Shown here in pieces: positions 24,739 to 32,205 of a stretch of 50,848 nucleotides of DNA. The number at the start of each line of letters is the position of its first letter. Position 1 is the stretch's first letter. A model generated the notes under the pieces. That model was not told the origin of the DNA, made no database searches, and saw nothing but the letters and a program-made list of their open reading frames with translations. A program made the position numbers and the translations under genes. Origin of the DNA: Saprospiraceae bacterium UBA6168. Its GTDB lineage: Bacteria; Bacteroidota; Bacteroidia; Chitinophagales; Saprospiraceae. Where the stretch lies: contig DIUC01000033.1 in the NCBI GenBank assembly GCA_002435785.1, positions 1 to 50,848 of the forward strand, given 5' to 3'.

Positions 24739-25617
24739 ATGAACAATTTAAAAATAATAACACTGCTCTTGCTTGGCTTTACCTTCAAAGCTACTGCGCA
24801 AAAAGTCATTGACCTCCAATCCACCCCCAACCCACCCGACTTGAAATGGGACCGCCCGGAGCGCCAGTATTTCAGCCAAATCTGGCAAACGGAGGTCGTC
24901 AGCAACGTCTCCAAGCCCAGCATGACAGTCCACCTGCCCGACCCCGCCATTGCCAACGGCACGGCGCTCGTCATCGCACCCGGAGGCGGCTACTTGGCGC
25001 ACAGCATCAACAGCGAGGGCATCTGGGTGGCCGAATGGGCAGCAAAGCAAGGCATCGCTGCTTTTGTGCTGAAATACCGCCTCGCCCCCTCAGGCGAGGA
25101 TGCTACCGCCGAGTTCATGCAAGCCGTGGGCGACCGGGATGCTTTTATGAAAAAAGTGGGTCAAGTCATCCCCTTGGCGGTGGCCGATGGCAGGGCAGCC
25201 ATCGAGTACGTGCGCAGCCATGCCGCCGAGTACGGCGTTAAGCCTGACCAAATTGGCATCATGGGTTTTTCGGCAGGTGGCGGCGTAGTTGGTGGTGTGG
25301 TGTACGACCATACGCCAGCCAGTCGGCCCGATTTCGCTGTGCCTGTTTATTCTGCGTTGCAACGGGACGACGGCCAGCCCGTACCAGAAGATGCCATGCC
25401 GCTCTTCGTGGTCTGCTCCGCCGATGATGTTTTTGGTTTCCAAAACCAGAGCGCCGATATTTTCAAAAAATGGAACGCCGCCGGAAAACCCGTTGAGCTG
25501 CATATTTACGAAAAAGGCGGCCACGGCTACGGGGCAAAGAAACAAGGCTTGCCCAGCGACAAATGGCTGGATGCCTTCGGTCTTTGGCTCGATAGCCACG
25601 GCTGGTTGAAGAAGTAG
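24739..25617 (+). CDS. Secreted alpha/beta-hydrolase (carbohydrate esterase-like)
   Basis: A 292-aa hydrolase with a signal peptide (MNNLKIITLLLLGFTFKATAQ). The oxyanion-side motif is APGGGY, the nucleophile elbow is GFSAGG (Ser near residue 173), an acid residue is likely in VVCSADD, and the catalytic His is in KGGHGYG. The layout matches the BD-FAE/acetylxylan-esterase-like group, so removal of acyl or acetyl groups from plant or algal polysaccharide is likely. The ATG at 24739 is preferred to the TTG at 24733. It lies 32 bp behind the dehydrogenase fusion and 33 bp before the permease gene, consistent with one transcript. Confidence 0.82.
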   Translation: MNNLKIITLLLLGFTFKATAQKVIDLQSTPNPPDLKWDRPERQYFSQIWQTEVVSNVSKPSMTVHLPDPAIANGTALVIAPGGGYLAHSINSEGIWVAEWAAKQGIAAFVLKYRLAPSGEDATAEFMQAVGDRDAFMKKVGQVIPLAVADGRAAIEYVRSHAAEYGVKPDQIGIMGFSAGGGVVGGVVYDHTPASRPDFAVPVYSALQRDDGQPVPEDAMPLFVVCSADDVFGFQNQSADIFKKWNAAGKPVELHIYEKGGHGYGAKKQGLPSDKWLDAFGLWLDSHGWLKK

Positions 25618-25650
25618 GAACCAACATTTTGCGAAGCAAAAACAAGTAAG

Positions 25651-27042
25651 ATGCAAGACGAAAAACAACCACAAACAGCAGAATTCGAGCGGGAGCCCGT
25701 GCCCGCCTCGCACTGGAAGGACTGGAAAAGCTTCCTCGGCATGTACGCCGGAGAGCACGCCGCCGGGACGGAATTCGTCATCGGGCCGCTGTTCCTGACG
25801 GCGGGCGTCAGCGCCTTTGACCTCATCGTGGGGCTTTTTTTTGGCAACTTCCTCGCCGTGCTTTCATGGCGTTTCCTCACCGCTGAAATCGCCGTAAAGA
25901 ACCGCCTCACGCTGTATTTTCAATTAGAAAAAATCTGCGGCAAAAACCTCGTGACCTTTTACAACCTCGCCAACGGCATCCTGTTTTGTTTCCTTGCGGG
26001 CAGCATGATAACCGTCTCGGCCACGGCGGTCGGCATCCCCTTCGACATGCCCATGCCCAAACTGACGGACACCATGCCCAACGGCGTGACTTGGGTCATC
26101 ATCGTGCTGGCGCTGGGGGCGATGTTCACGTTCATCGCCGCCAAGGGCTACAGCACCGTGGCGAAGGCCGCCAACCTGATGTCGCCCATCATCGTGCTTG
26201 GCTTTGTGCTGGCGGGTTTTGCTGCCATGCGGCAAATGGGTGTCAGCAGTTTCGGGCAGTTCTGGGACATCTGGGGCGAGGGCGGCGAACCGTTTCCCGG
26301 CCAAATAAAGTACACATTCTGGCACGTCGTCATCTGGTCGTGGTTCTGCAATGCGGCCATGCACATCGGTATGAGCGACTTGTCGGTTTTCCGCTTCGCA
26401 AAGAGCGCCCGCTCCGGCTGGACGACCGCCGCCGGGATGTATGTGGGGCATTATATGGCTTGGATAGCCGCCGCACTTCTTTACGCCGCCTATTTGAAAA
26501 CCCCAGCGGCGGCGGCACTATTAGCCAGCGGTAGCGCACCGCCTGTTGCCCCCGGCCCCTTGGCCTACAATGCCATCGGGATATTCGGTGTGCTGACCGT
26601 CATCCTCGCTGGCTGGACGACTGCCAACCCGACGATTTATCGCTCCGGGCTGGCGTTTCAGGCCATTTTGCCGAAGGCAAATACCGTCTGGGCAACGGTG
26701 CTGGCTGGCACAGTAGCGACCATCGCTGGGCTGTTCCCTTCCTTCGCCATGAAGCTGCTGGACTTTGTGGCGGTGTATGGATTTATCCTTGCCCCGGTGG
26801 GTGCGGTCATCGTTTTCGAGCATTTCTTTGCGGAGCGATTCGGTGTGGTGAAAAACTATGCGGAGAATACAGGCATCAACTTCAACATGGCCGTGCTGTT
26901 GGCATGGGCATTGAGCGGCGGGCTGTTTTACTTTGTGTCAAAATCGCAGGGGATTTTCCTGTCATTTTTGACGCTGCCAGCTTGGGTGGGGTGCGGGGTG
27001 CTGTATTTGGTGTTGAGTAAATGGATGCAGAAAAAAAGTTAA
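25651..27042 (+). CDS. NCS1-like (purine-cytosine permease family) membrane transporter
   Basis: A 463-aa integral membrane protein with about 12 hydrophobic segments. The layout resembles the nucleobase:cation symporter-1 family: a soluble N-terminus ending in HWKDWKSFLGMYAGEH, then GTEFVIGPLFLTAGVS in helix 1. Family members carry purines, pyrimidines, hydantoins or thiamin-related compounds. Here it stands in a rhamnose locus where a rhamnose transporter would be expected, so it may carry another substrate or be a repurposed sugar carrier. Neither can be decided from sequence. A small palindrome (TTTTGC, GAA, GCAAAA at about 25628-25642) precedes the start. Its stop overlaps that of the opposite-strand ATPase gene by four bases (27039-27042). 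Confidence 0.75.
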   Translation: MQDEKQPQTAEFEREPVPASHWKDWKSFLGMYAGEHAAGTEFVIGPLFLTAGVSAFDLIVGLFFGNFLAVLSWRFLTAEIAVKNRLTLYFQLEKICGKNLVTFYNLANGILFCFLAGSMITVSATAVGIPFDMPMPKLTDTMPNGVTWVIIVLALGAMFTFIAAKGYSTVAKAANLMSPIIVLGFVLAGFAAMRQMGVSSFGQFWDIWGEGGEPFPGQIKYTFWHVVIWSWFCNAAMHIGMSDLSVFRFAKSARSGWTTAAGMYVGHYMAWIAAALLYAAYLKTPAAAALLASGSAPPVAPGPLAYNAIGIFGVLTVILAGWTTANPTIYRSGLAFQAILPKANTVWATVLAGTVATIAGLFPSFAMKLLDFVAVYGFILAPVGAVIVFEHFFAERFGVVKNYAENTGINFNMAVLLAWALSGGLFYFVSKSQGIFLSFLTLPAWVGCGVLYLVLSKWMQKKS

Positions 27043-28205
27043 GCCAGCCCCGGCAATTCCTTTTCCAAAAAGTTGGACAAAGGACAAATCCGCAAGCCGT
27101 CACTTCGCTCAAAAAACTCGCCGCTTGGCGTGATGACGTAGCTGAGTGCTGGCTGCAAATCGGCAATGCTTTGGTAAAAGCCTTTTGAAATGGAGGGCGC
27201 TACGGAAAACTTGATTTCAATGCAAACTTTTTTGCCGGAAGGCGTGATGAGCAGCAAGTCAACCTCAGCGCCATTTTGGGTTCGGTAAAAATGGAAGCTG
27301 GAAAATTCGGGCGCTTCCCGGATGATTTGTTCAATGACATAGCCTTCCCAAGAAGCGCCAACAGCGGGGTTTCCCAATAGGTTTTCCATGTCGAAGCTGC
27401 GCAAAAGATAGTGCAGCAGTCCGCTGTCGCAAATATAAAGCTTGGGGGATTTGGTCAGCCTTTTCCCAAAATTTGCAAAATAGGGTTGCAGTCGGCGAAT
27501 CAAAAAACTGCCCTCCAATAGTTCGAGGTACTTGTTGACGGTGGGCTGCGTTACGCCAAGCGATGCGGCCAGCGCACTTACATTCAGCAGCCCCCCATGC
27601 AGGTGCGCCAACATGGAGAGCAGATTGCGGAGCAACCCAGCCGGAACGGCAAAACCTAACCGTGAAAGGTCTCTGTGAATGAAGGTTTCCGTGAAATCGT
27701 CGAGCCATTTTCGGCTGATGAATGGTTCGGGAGCAAGCAAAGAACTCGGAAAGCCTCCCCGGAGCCAGTGCGCCTCTTGCGAAAATTGGCTGTGGATTTC
27801 AGAAAATGAAAACGGCGGCAGTTCATGGTAAGCGATGCGACCTGCAAGCGTCTCCGTGTTCAACTTGACAATATGTGGCGAGGCCGAGCCAAGCAGTATG
27901 AAACGGGCTGGCTCACGTTGCTGGTCGGTCAGTGCCCGAAGCAAGGCAAACAATTCTGGCCGCACCTGAATTTCGTCAATGATGACGCATTTGTCGGTAT
28001 GCCCAGAAAGATAACTTTGCGCATCTTCCAGCTTGAACCAGTCCTCCCGAAGTTCGAGGTCGAGGTAAATGGAAGGCTTGGGGATTTGGGATTGGAGGTG
28101 CTTGACCAAGGTGGTCTTGCCAACCTGCCTTGAACCGACCAGCCCGACAATCGGCGACCATGTGAGGTCACGAAGGATTTTTTTGGAAAGTAAGCGTTCA
28201 ATCAT
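27039..28205 (-). CDS. AAA_14 / DUF4143 ATPase
   Basis: A 388-aa predicted ATP-binding protein. It has Walker A GSRQVGKTT, Walker B CVIIDEIQ, and the segment LLGSASPHIVK followed by LAGRIAYHELPPFSFSEI, which is diagnostic of AAA_14 proteins. A winged-helix region follows (ALAASLGVTQPTVNKYLELLEGSFLI). The DUF4143 C-terminus has EVDLLL followed by CIEIKFS, an intact D...ExK pattern as in PD-(D/E)xK nucleases. The function is unknown in this family. It is encoded against the rhamnose operon and separates the permease from the aldolase gene. The ATG at 28205 is chosen. A TTG at 28229 would place the start inside the upstream inverted repeat. A TACTTTTG box ending four bases before this ATG suggests a nearly leaderless transcript. 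Confidence 0.85.
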   Translation of the reverse strand: MIERLLSKKILRDLTWSPIVGLVGSRQVGKTTLVKHLQSQIPKPSIYLDLELREDWFKLEDAQSYLSGHTDKCVIIDEIQVRPELFALLRALTDQQREPARFILLGSASPHIVKLNTETLAGRIAYHELPPFSFSEIHSQFSQEAHWLRGGFPSSLLAPEPFISRKWLDDFTETFIHRDLSRLGFAVPAGLLRNLLSMLAHLHGGLLNVSALAASLGVTQPTVNKYLELLEGSFLIRRLQPYFANFGKRLTKSPKLYICDSGLLHYLLRSFDMENLLGNPAVGASWEGYVIEQIIREAPEFSSFHFYRTQNGAEVDLLLITPSGKKVCIEIKFSVAPSISKGFYQSIADLQPALSYVITPSGEFFERSDGLRICPLSNFLEKELPGLA

Positions 28206-28209
28206 TTGA

Positions 28210-28217
28210 CAAAAGTA
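28210..28217 (-). promoter_or_regulatory. TAnnTTTG promoter box of the minus-strand ATPase
   Basis: On the minus strand the sequence reads TACTTTTG, an exact TAnnTTTG match, ending four bases before the ATG at 28205. Transcription would begin at or next to the start codon. Confidence 0.45.
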
Positions 28218-28223
28218 CAACCT

Positions 28224-28264
28224 ATCCAAGTAATTTTAAAATTGGATTTTAAAATTACTTGGAT
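28224..28264. promoter_or_regulatory. Perfect 19-bp inverted repeat between divergent ATPase and aldolase genes
   Basis: The left arm ATCCAAGTAATTTTAAAAT (28224-28242) and its exact reverse complement (28246-28264) are separated only by TGG. It lies seven bases upstream of the ATPase promoter box and three bases upstream of the aldolase start at 28268, so a bound protein could control both genes. Confidence 0.7.
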
Positions 28265-28267
28265 GAA

Positions 28268-30475
28268 ATGAATATCATGGTTAATTTTTCATTCTCTCAC
28301 GTCAACTACCGCTGGGACGATTCCCACGCCGCCACCCTCGGCGGCGACCAAATCGCCCTCTTCCTCTACCGCTCCAACCTCCTTGGGGCCGACCTCCGCA
28401 TCACCAACTACGGCGGTGGCAACACCTCCTGCAAGACCATCGAGCATGACCCGCTCACGGGCAAGGAGGTAGAAGTCATGTGGGTCAAAGGCTCCGGCGG
28501 CGACATCGGCACCCTGACCCGGAAGGGCATCGCGGGGCTGTACGTCGAGAAGCTGCACCAGCTCAAAAACCGCTACCGGGGCATTGAGTTCGAGGACGAA
28601 ATAGTGGGGCTGCAACTGCACTGCCTCTTCGACCTCGACAGCGCCGCTCCGAGCATTGACACGCCGCTACACGGGCTGCTACCATTCCGTCACATAGACC
28701 ACCTGCATCCCGATGCGGTGATAGCCGTTTCTGCCGCAAAGGACAGCCAAGCCATCACCAAGGAAATCTGGGGCGATACCATGGGCTGGGTGCCTTGGCA
28801 ACGACCGGGGTTCGACCTTGGGCAGCAGCTCGAAAAATGTTTGTCCGAAAACCCCGGAATCAGGGGCATCGTGCTGGGCGGGCACGGGCTGTTCACTTGG
28901 GGCGATACTTCCAAAGATTGCTATTTGAACAGCTTGGAAATCATCGAGCAGGCGAGTGTTTTTATTGAAAATAGATTGGGCAAAAAAAAACCCGTTTTTG
29001 GCGGAGCCAAAACACAAAGCCTTGATAGTGAGGCCCGTAGGAAACAGGCGGCAGCATTAGCGCCCATCCTTCGTGGGCTTTGCAGCGGTCAGGGATTTCT
29101 AAGCCCGAAGGGATTGGAAAGCCTGGAAAAGAAGGGAAAAACGGGCACGGGCTTAGAAATCCCTTCGGGCTTTCCAATCCCTAAAATAGGCCACTTCACC
29201 GACGACGAACGGGTGCTCCAGTTCATCAACTCCAACGACCTCGACCGCCTCGCCCCGCTTGGCACAAGCTGCCCCGACCATTTTTTGAGGACAAAAATTC
29301 AGCCGTTGGTTTTGCAGCTTTCGCCCACTGCCCAGACTTCCGAAATCTCAAAGATTTCGGAAGTCATAGCCCCACAGTTCGAGCAATACAGGGCCGAGTA
29401 CGCCGCCTACTACGACACCTGCAAGCACCCCAATTCCCCCGCCATGCGTGACCCCAACCCGGTGGTCATCCTGTACCCCGGCGTGGGCATGTTCACCTTT
29501 GCCAAGGACAAACAGACCGCACGGGTGGCCGCTGAGTTTTACATCAACGCCATCAACGTGATGCGGGGCGCCGAGGCCATTTCGGAATATACGGCACTGC
29601 CCCGACAGGAGGCGTTCGACATCGAATACTGGCTGCTGGAAGAAGCGAAATTGCAGCGTATGCCAAAGTCGAAACCGCTCAGTGGCCGGGTAGCGCTCGT
29701 GACGGGCAGCGGCGGCGGCATTGGTTTGGCGACAGCAAAAAGGCTGGCCGCTGAGGGAGCTTGCGTCGTGCTGAACGATGTGGATGAGCAGCGTTTGGCG
29801 GAAGCGAAAGCTGATTTTCAGATTGCCTTCGGCAATGACAGAGCCGTAGCAACATCGCTCGATGTGACCAATCCGAATTCGGTGGCCAAGGCGTTCGAGG
29901 CGGCCTGCCTCGCCTTTGGTGGGGTGGACATCGTGGTGAACAATGCGGGCATCAGCATCTCGAAAGGTATTTTGGAACACTCGGTGGGTGACTGGGACAA
30001 GTTGCAGGACATCCTCGTGAAGGGGCAGTTCCTGGTAAGTCAAGCTGGCGTGGCAGTGATGCGCAAACAGGGTTTTGGCGGCGACATCGTGAACATCGTG
30101 AGCAAGAACGCCGTCGTTGCTGGCCCGAACAACCTGGGCTACGGCGCTGCCAAAGCTGCCCAAGCCCACATGACCCGCCTGCTCGCCGCCGAGCTTGGCC
30201 CCGACAAAATCCGGGTGAACATGGTAAACCCCGATGCAGTCATCGCTGGCTCGAACATCTGGTCCGGCGGCTGGGCGGAGGGGCGTGCGAAGGCTTACGG
30301 CGTGACGGTGGAGGAACTGCCGGCCTACTACGCCAAACGGACATTGCTTGGTGAAATCATCTTGCCGGAGGATATTGCGAATGCGGTCTTTGCCCTCGTG
30401 GGCGGGCTGTTGAACAAGAGCACGGGGAATGCGCTGAATGTGGATGGGGGAGTGGCGATGGGGTTTTTGAGGTAG
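28268..30475 (+). CDS. rhaEW: Bifunctional rhamnulose-1-phosphate aldolase / lactaldehyde dehydrogenase (RhaEW type)
   Basis: A 735-aa cytosolic fusion. The N-terminal class II aldolase domain has NYGGGNTSCK and the zinc motif RHIDHLHPD (about residue 138-146), with a further His in GGHGLFTWG. The C-terminal short-chain dehydrogenase (about 470-735) has the Rossmann motif VTGSGGGIG, NNAG, and the catalytic Tyr-Lys in YGAAK. It cleaves L-rhamnulose-1-P to dihydroxyacetone phosphate and L-lactaldehyde and oxidises the aldehyde to lactate. The ATG at 28268 is chosen (28277 is possible). Two repeat elements lie in frame between the domains, giving unusual residues about 276-305 and 357-366. The neighbouring mutarotase, isomerase, kinase and lactate dehydrogenase complete the pathway. 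Confidence 0.9.
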   Translation: MNIMVNFSFSHVNYRWDDSHAATLGGDQIALFLYRSNLLGADLRITNYGGGNTSCKTIEHDPLTGKEVEVMWVKGSGGDIGTLTRKGIAGLYVEKLHQLKNRYRGIEFEDEIVGLQLHCLFDLDSAAPSIDTPLHGLLPFRHIDHLHPDAVIAVSAAKDSQAITKEIWGDTMGWVPWQRPGFDLGQQLEKCLSENPGIRGIVLGGHGLFTWGDTSKDCYLNSLEIIEQASVFIENRLGKKKPVFGGAKTQSLDSEARRKQAAALAPILRGLCSGQGFLSPKGLESLEKKGKTGTGLEIPSGFPIPKIGHFTDDERVLQFINSNDLDRLAPLGTSCPDHFLRTKIQPLVLQLSPTAQTSEISKISEVIAPQFEQYRAEYAAYYDTCKHPNSPAMRDPNPVVILYPGVGMFTFAKDKQTARVAAEFYINAINVMRGAEAISEYTALPRQEAFDIEYWLLEEAKLQRMPKSKPLSGRVALVTGSGGGIGLATAKRLAAEGACVVLNDVDEQRLAEAKADFQIAFGNDRAVATSLDVTNPNSVAKAFEAACLAFGGVDIVVNNAGISISKGILEHSVGDWDKLQDILVKGQFLVSQAGVAVMRKQGFGGDIVNIVSKNAVVAGPNNLGYGAAKAAQAHMTRLLAAELGPDKIRVNMVNPDAVIAGSNIWSGGWAEGRAKAYGVTVEELPAYYAKRTLLGEIILPEDIANAVFALVGGLLNKSTGNALNVDGGVAMGFLR
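29092..29182. repeat. 91-bp in-frame repeat element with two interleaved inverted pairs
   Basis: Word P1 GGGATTTCTAAGCCC (29092-29106) has its exact complement at 29149-29163. Word P2 AGGGATTGGAAAGCC (29109-29123) has its exact complement at 29168-29182. The order P1, P2, P1', P2' is interleaved rather than nested, and P1 and P2 resemble each other. It encodes the segment from about GFLSPKG to GFPIPK in the linker after the aldolase domain. Confidence 0.75.
29335..29365. repeat. Perfect 14-bp inverted repeat inside the aldolase/dehydrogenase gene
   Basis: GACTTCCGAAATCT (29335-29348) and AGATTTCGGAAGTC (29352-29365) flank a CAA spacer. It is translated as TSEISKISEV, in a variable part of the protein. 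Confidence 0.7.
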
Positions 30476-30510
30476 GGTTTCCTTTTGCGAAGGATAATGA
30501 TTTGCATTTC

Positions 30511-30529
30511 CATCCTTCCTCAAAGGATG
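30511..30529. other. Small hairpin between the aldolase and ATPase genes
   Basis: CATCCTT (30511-30517) and AAGGATG (30523-30529) form a 7-bp stem after the aldolase stop. It has no T tract, so it is only a weak terminator candidate. Confidence 0.3.
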
Positions 30530-30553
30530 AATTGTTTCAAATCCATCTCTTTT

Positions 30554-30599
30554 AATTAAGACGCTTTTGTGTAAATTTGTCTTTTCAAATTAAGACAAA
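30554..30599 (+). promoter_or_regulatory. Promoter box and repeats in front of the third ATPase gene
   Basis: TAAATTTG (30572-30579) matches TAnnTTTG. It overlaps the left arm of an 8-bp inverted repeat, TTTGTCTT (30576-30583) with AAGACAAA (30592-30599), which ends at the base before the ATG. AATTAAGAC also occurs as a direct repeat at 30554-30562 and 30588-30596. The arrangement would suit an autorepressor site. Confidence 0.5.
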
Positions 30600-31877
30600 A
30601 TGGACAAAAAGGAAGTTTTTAAGAAGTTGATAGCAGAATTCGTCGGAAAACCATTGCTCAACAGCAAGCCCAGGGCCTTGAATATTCCCACGGATGTGCA
30701 AAAGATAATCTCGCTGGTTGGGGCGAGGCGTACCGGGAAAACGCATATTATGTACCACATAATCAAGGAGTTGCGCAAAACGGTTGAGCCGAACAGGTTG
30801 GTTTACATCAATTTTGAAGACGACCGGATTTTCCCCCCAAAGCTGGATGAAATGGATTTGCTCGTGCAAGCATACTATGAAATGTACCCTGAAAACCGGG
30901 AAGTCCAGGTTTGGTTCTTCTTGGACGAAATACAGGAAGTGGACAACTGGGAAAAATTCGTGAGACGGTTGTGGGACACAGAACGATGCCGGATTTACAT
31001 AACAGGTTCATCTTCGAGGCTGCTGACAAGGGAACTTGCTTATGCCTTGCGGGGGCGCACTTTGCCTTACGAGGTGTTTCCACTTGATTTTAGCGAGTTT
31101 TTGCAATTTAAAGATGTATCGCTCCCCAATCAATATTCGCCAAAAGACCAATCCACAGCGCTCCATTGGTTTGACAAGTGGTTGGGCCAAGGAGGTTTTC
31201 CCGAATTGGCGTTCATGGATGAAGCCCTGCACCGACAGACCGTGAATGAATACCTCGACTTGATGCTTTATCGGGACTTGGCCATGCGTTTTGCCGTGAA
31301 ACAGCCAGCCATGCTGAAATACCTGTTGAAATTTTTCCTTCAAAACCTTGCCAACCCACTCAGTCTGACCAAGGTGTACAACGACCTGAAATCCCAGGGT
31401 TTTTCCATTGCGAAGAACACTGTGTTTGATTACGTCTCGCACATGGAGGAAGCCTATATTTTGTTCAAAACTGATATTTGGCACCGCTCAGTCAGGGTGC
31501 AGGCAGTCAATCCGAGCAAATATTACTGCGTTGACCCATCGTTCAAGTACGCCATGAGCATCAACGACGACCGGGGCAGGGTGCTCGAAAACGCTGTTTT
31601 CCTGCATTTGCGGCGGCAGGGCCTCACACCCCATTATTTCCTTGAAAAACAGGAGGTGGATTATTTCTGGGAAAACGGGCAGCCCATCAACGTCTGCTAC
31701 GATTTCTACGACAGTGCCACCCGTGAGCGGGAAATCAAGGGTATGACAGCAGCCTTGAAGTCCCTGGATTTGCAGGAAGGGCTTATACTGACAAGGGACA
31801 AAACAGAGGAAATCAAGGTGGATGGAAAAGATATTTTGGTAAAACCCGCATGGCAATATTTTTTGACAAAAAATTGA
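30600..31877 (+). CDS. AAA_14 / DUF4143-like ATPase lacking the ExK motif
   Basis: A 425-aa predicted ATP-binding protein. Walker A is GARRTGKTH (about residues 41-49), Walker B is VWFFLDEIQEV, and a YITGSSSRLL segment with LRGRTLPYEVFPLDFSEFL marks the AAA_14 group. The C-terminal part keeps EVDYFW, but where ExK is expected it reads INVCYDF followed by REREIKGM. The nuclease-like site is therefore probably inactive or of a different subtype. Function is unknown. The gene lies in sense inside the rhamnose operon, between the aldolase and mutarotase genes, and ends 13 bp before the mutarotase start. It has no apparent metabolic role there and may be an inserted cassette. Confidence 0.85.
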   Translation: MDKKEVFKKLIAEFVGKPLLNSKPRALNIPTDVQKIISLVGARRTGKTHIMYHIIKELRKTVEPNRLVYINFEDDRIFPPKLDEMDLLVQAYYEMYPENREVQVWFFLDEIQEVDNWEKFVRRLWDTERCRIYITGSSSRLLTRELAYALRGRTLPYEVFPLDFSEFLQFKDVSLPNQYSPKDQSTALHWFDKWLGQGGFPELAFMDEALHRQTVNEYLDLMLYRDLAMRFAVKQPAMLKYLLKFFLQNLANPLSLTKVYNDLKSQGFSIAKNTVFDYVSHMEEAYILFKTDIWHRSVRVQAVNPSKYYCVDPSFKYAMSINDDRGRVLENAVFLHLRRQGLTPHYFLEKQEVDYFWENGQPINVCYDFYDSATREREIKGMTAALKSLDLQEGLILTRDKTEEIKVDGKDILVKPAWQYFLTKN

Positions 31878-31890
31878 AAATCAACCACTT

Positions 31891-32205
31891 ATGACCCGTC
31901 AAGCCTTCAAAATGCACCTCCACCCCGGCCAAGCCGAGGAATACCGCCGCCGCCACGATGCGCTCTGGCCGGAGTTGGCCGACCTGTTGCGAAGCACGGG
32001 CATCCGCAACTATTCTATTTTTTTGGATGAAGAAACGAACACGCTTTTTGGCGTTTTGGACATTGACGACCCAGCGGCTCTCGACGAGCTGCCCAAACAC
32101 CCCGTCATGCAGCGTTGGTGGGCGGACATGAGCGACATCATGGCCACTAACCCTGACAATTCACCCGTTTCCACACCACTCAAAGAAGTCTTTTACCTGC
32201 CATGA
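31891..32205 (+). CDS. rhaM: L-rhamnose mutarotase
   Basis: A 104-aa cytosolic enzyme that interconverts alpha and beta anomers of L-rhamnose, so that the isomerase receives its preferred form. Family motifs are seen in FKMHLHPGQAEEY, the catalytic His in RRRHDALWPEL, NYSIFLDEETNTLFG and the C-terminal HPVMQRWWADMSDIM. The length is normal for the family. Its stop overlaps the isomerase ATG (ATGA at 32202-32205), which shows translational coupling. Confidence 0.95.
   Translation: MTRQAFKMHLHPGQAEEYRRRHDALWPELADLLRSTGIRNYSIFLDEETNTLFGVLDIDDPAALDELPKHPVMQRWWADMSDIMATNPDNSPVSTPLKEVFYLP

Noticed and set aside
27039..31877. Composite transposon bounded by the two AAA_14 ATPases around the aldolase gene
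   Set aside because: No shared terminal repeats or target duplications were seen. The inverted repeats differ in sequence and the two ATPases are too different to be a recent duplicate pair.
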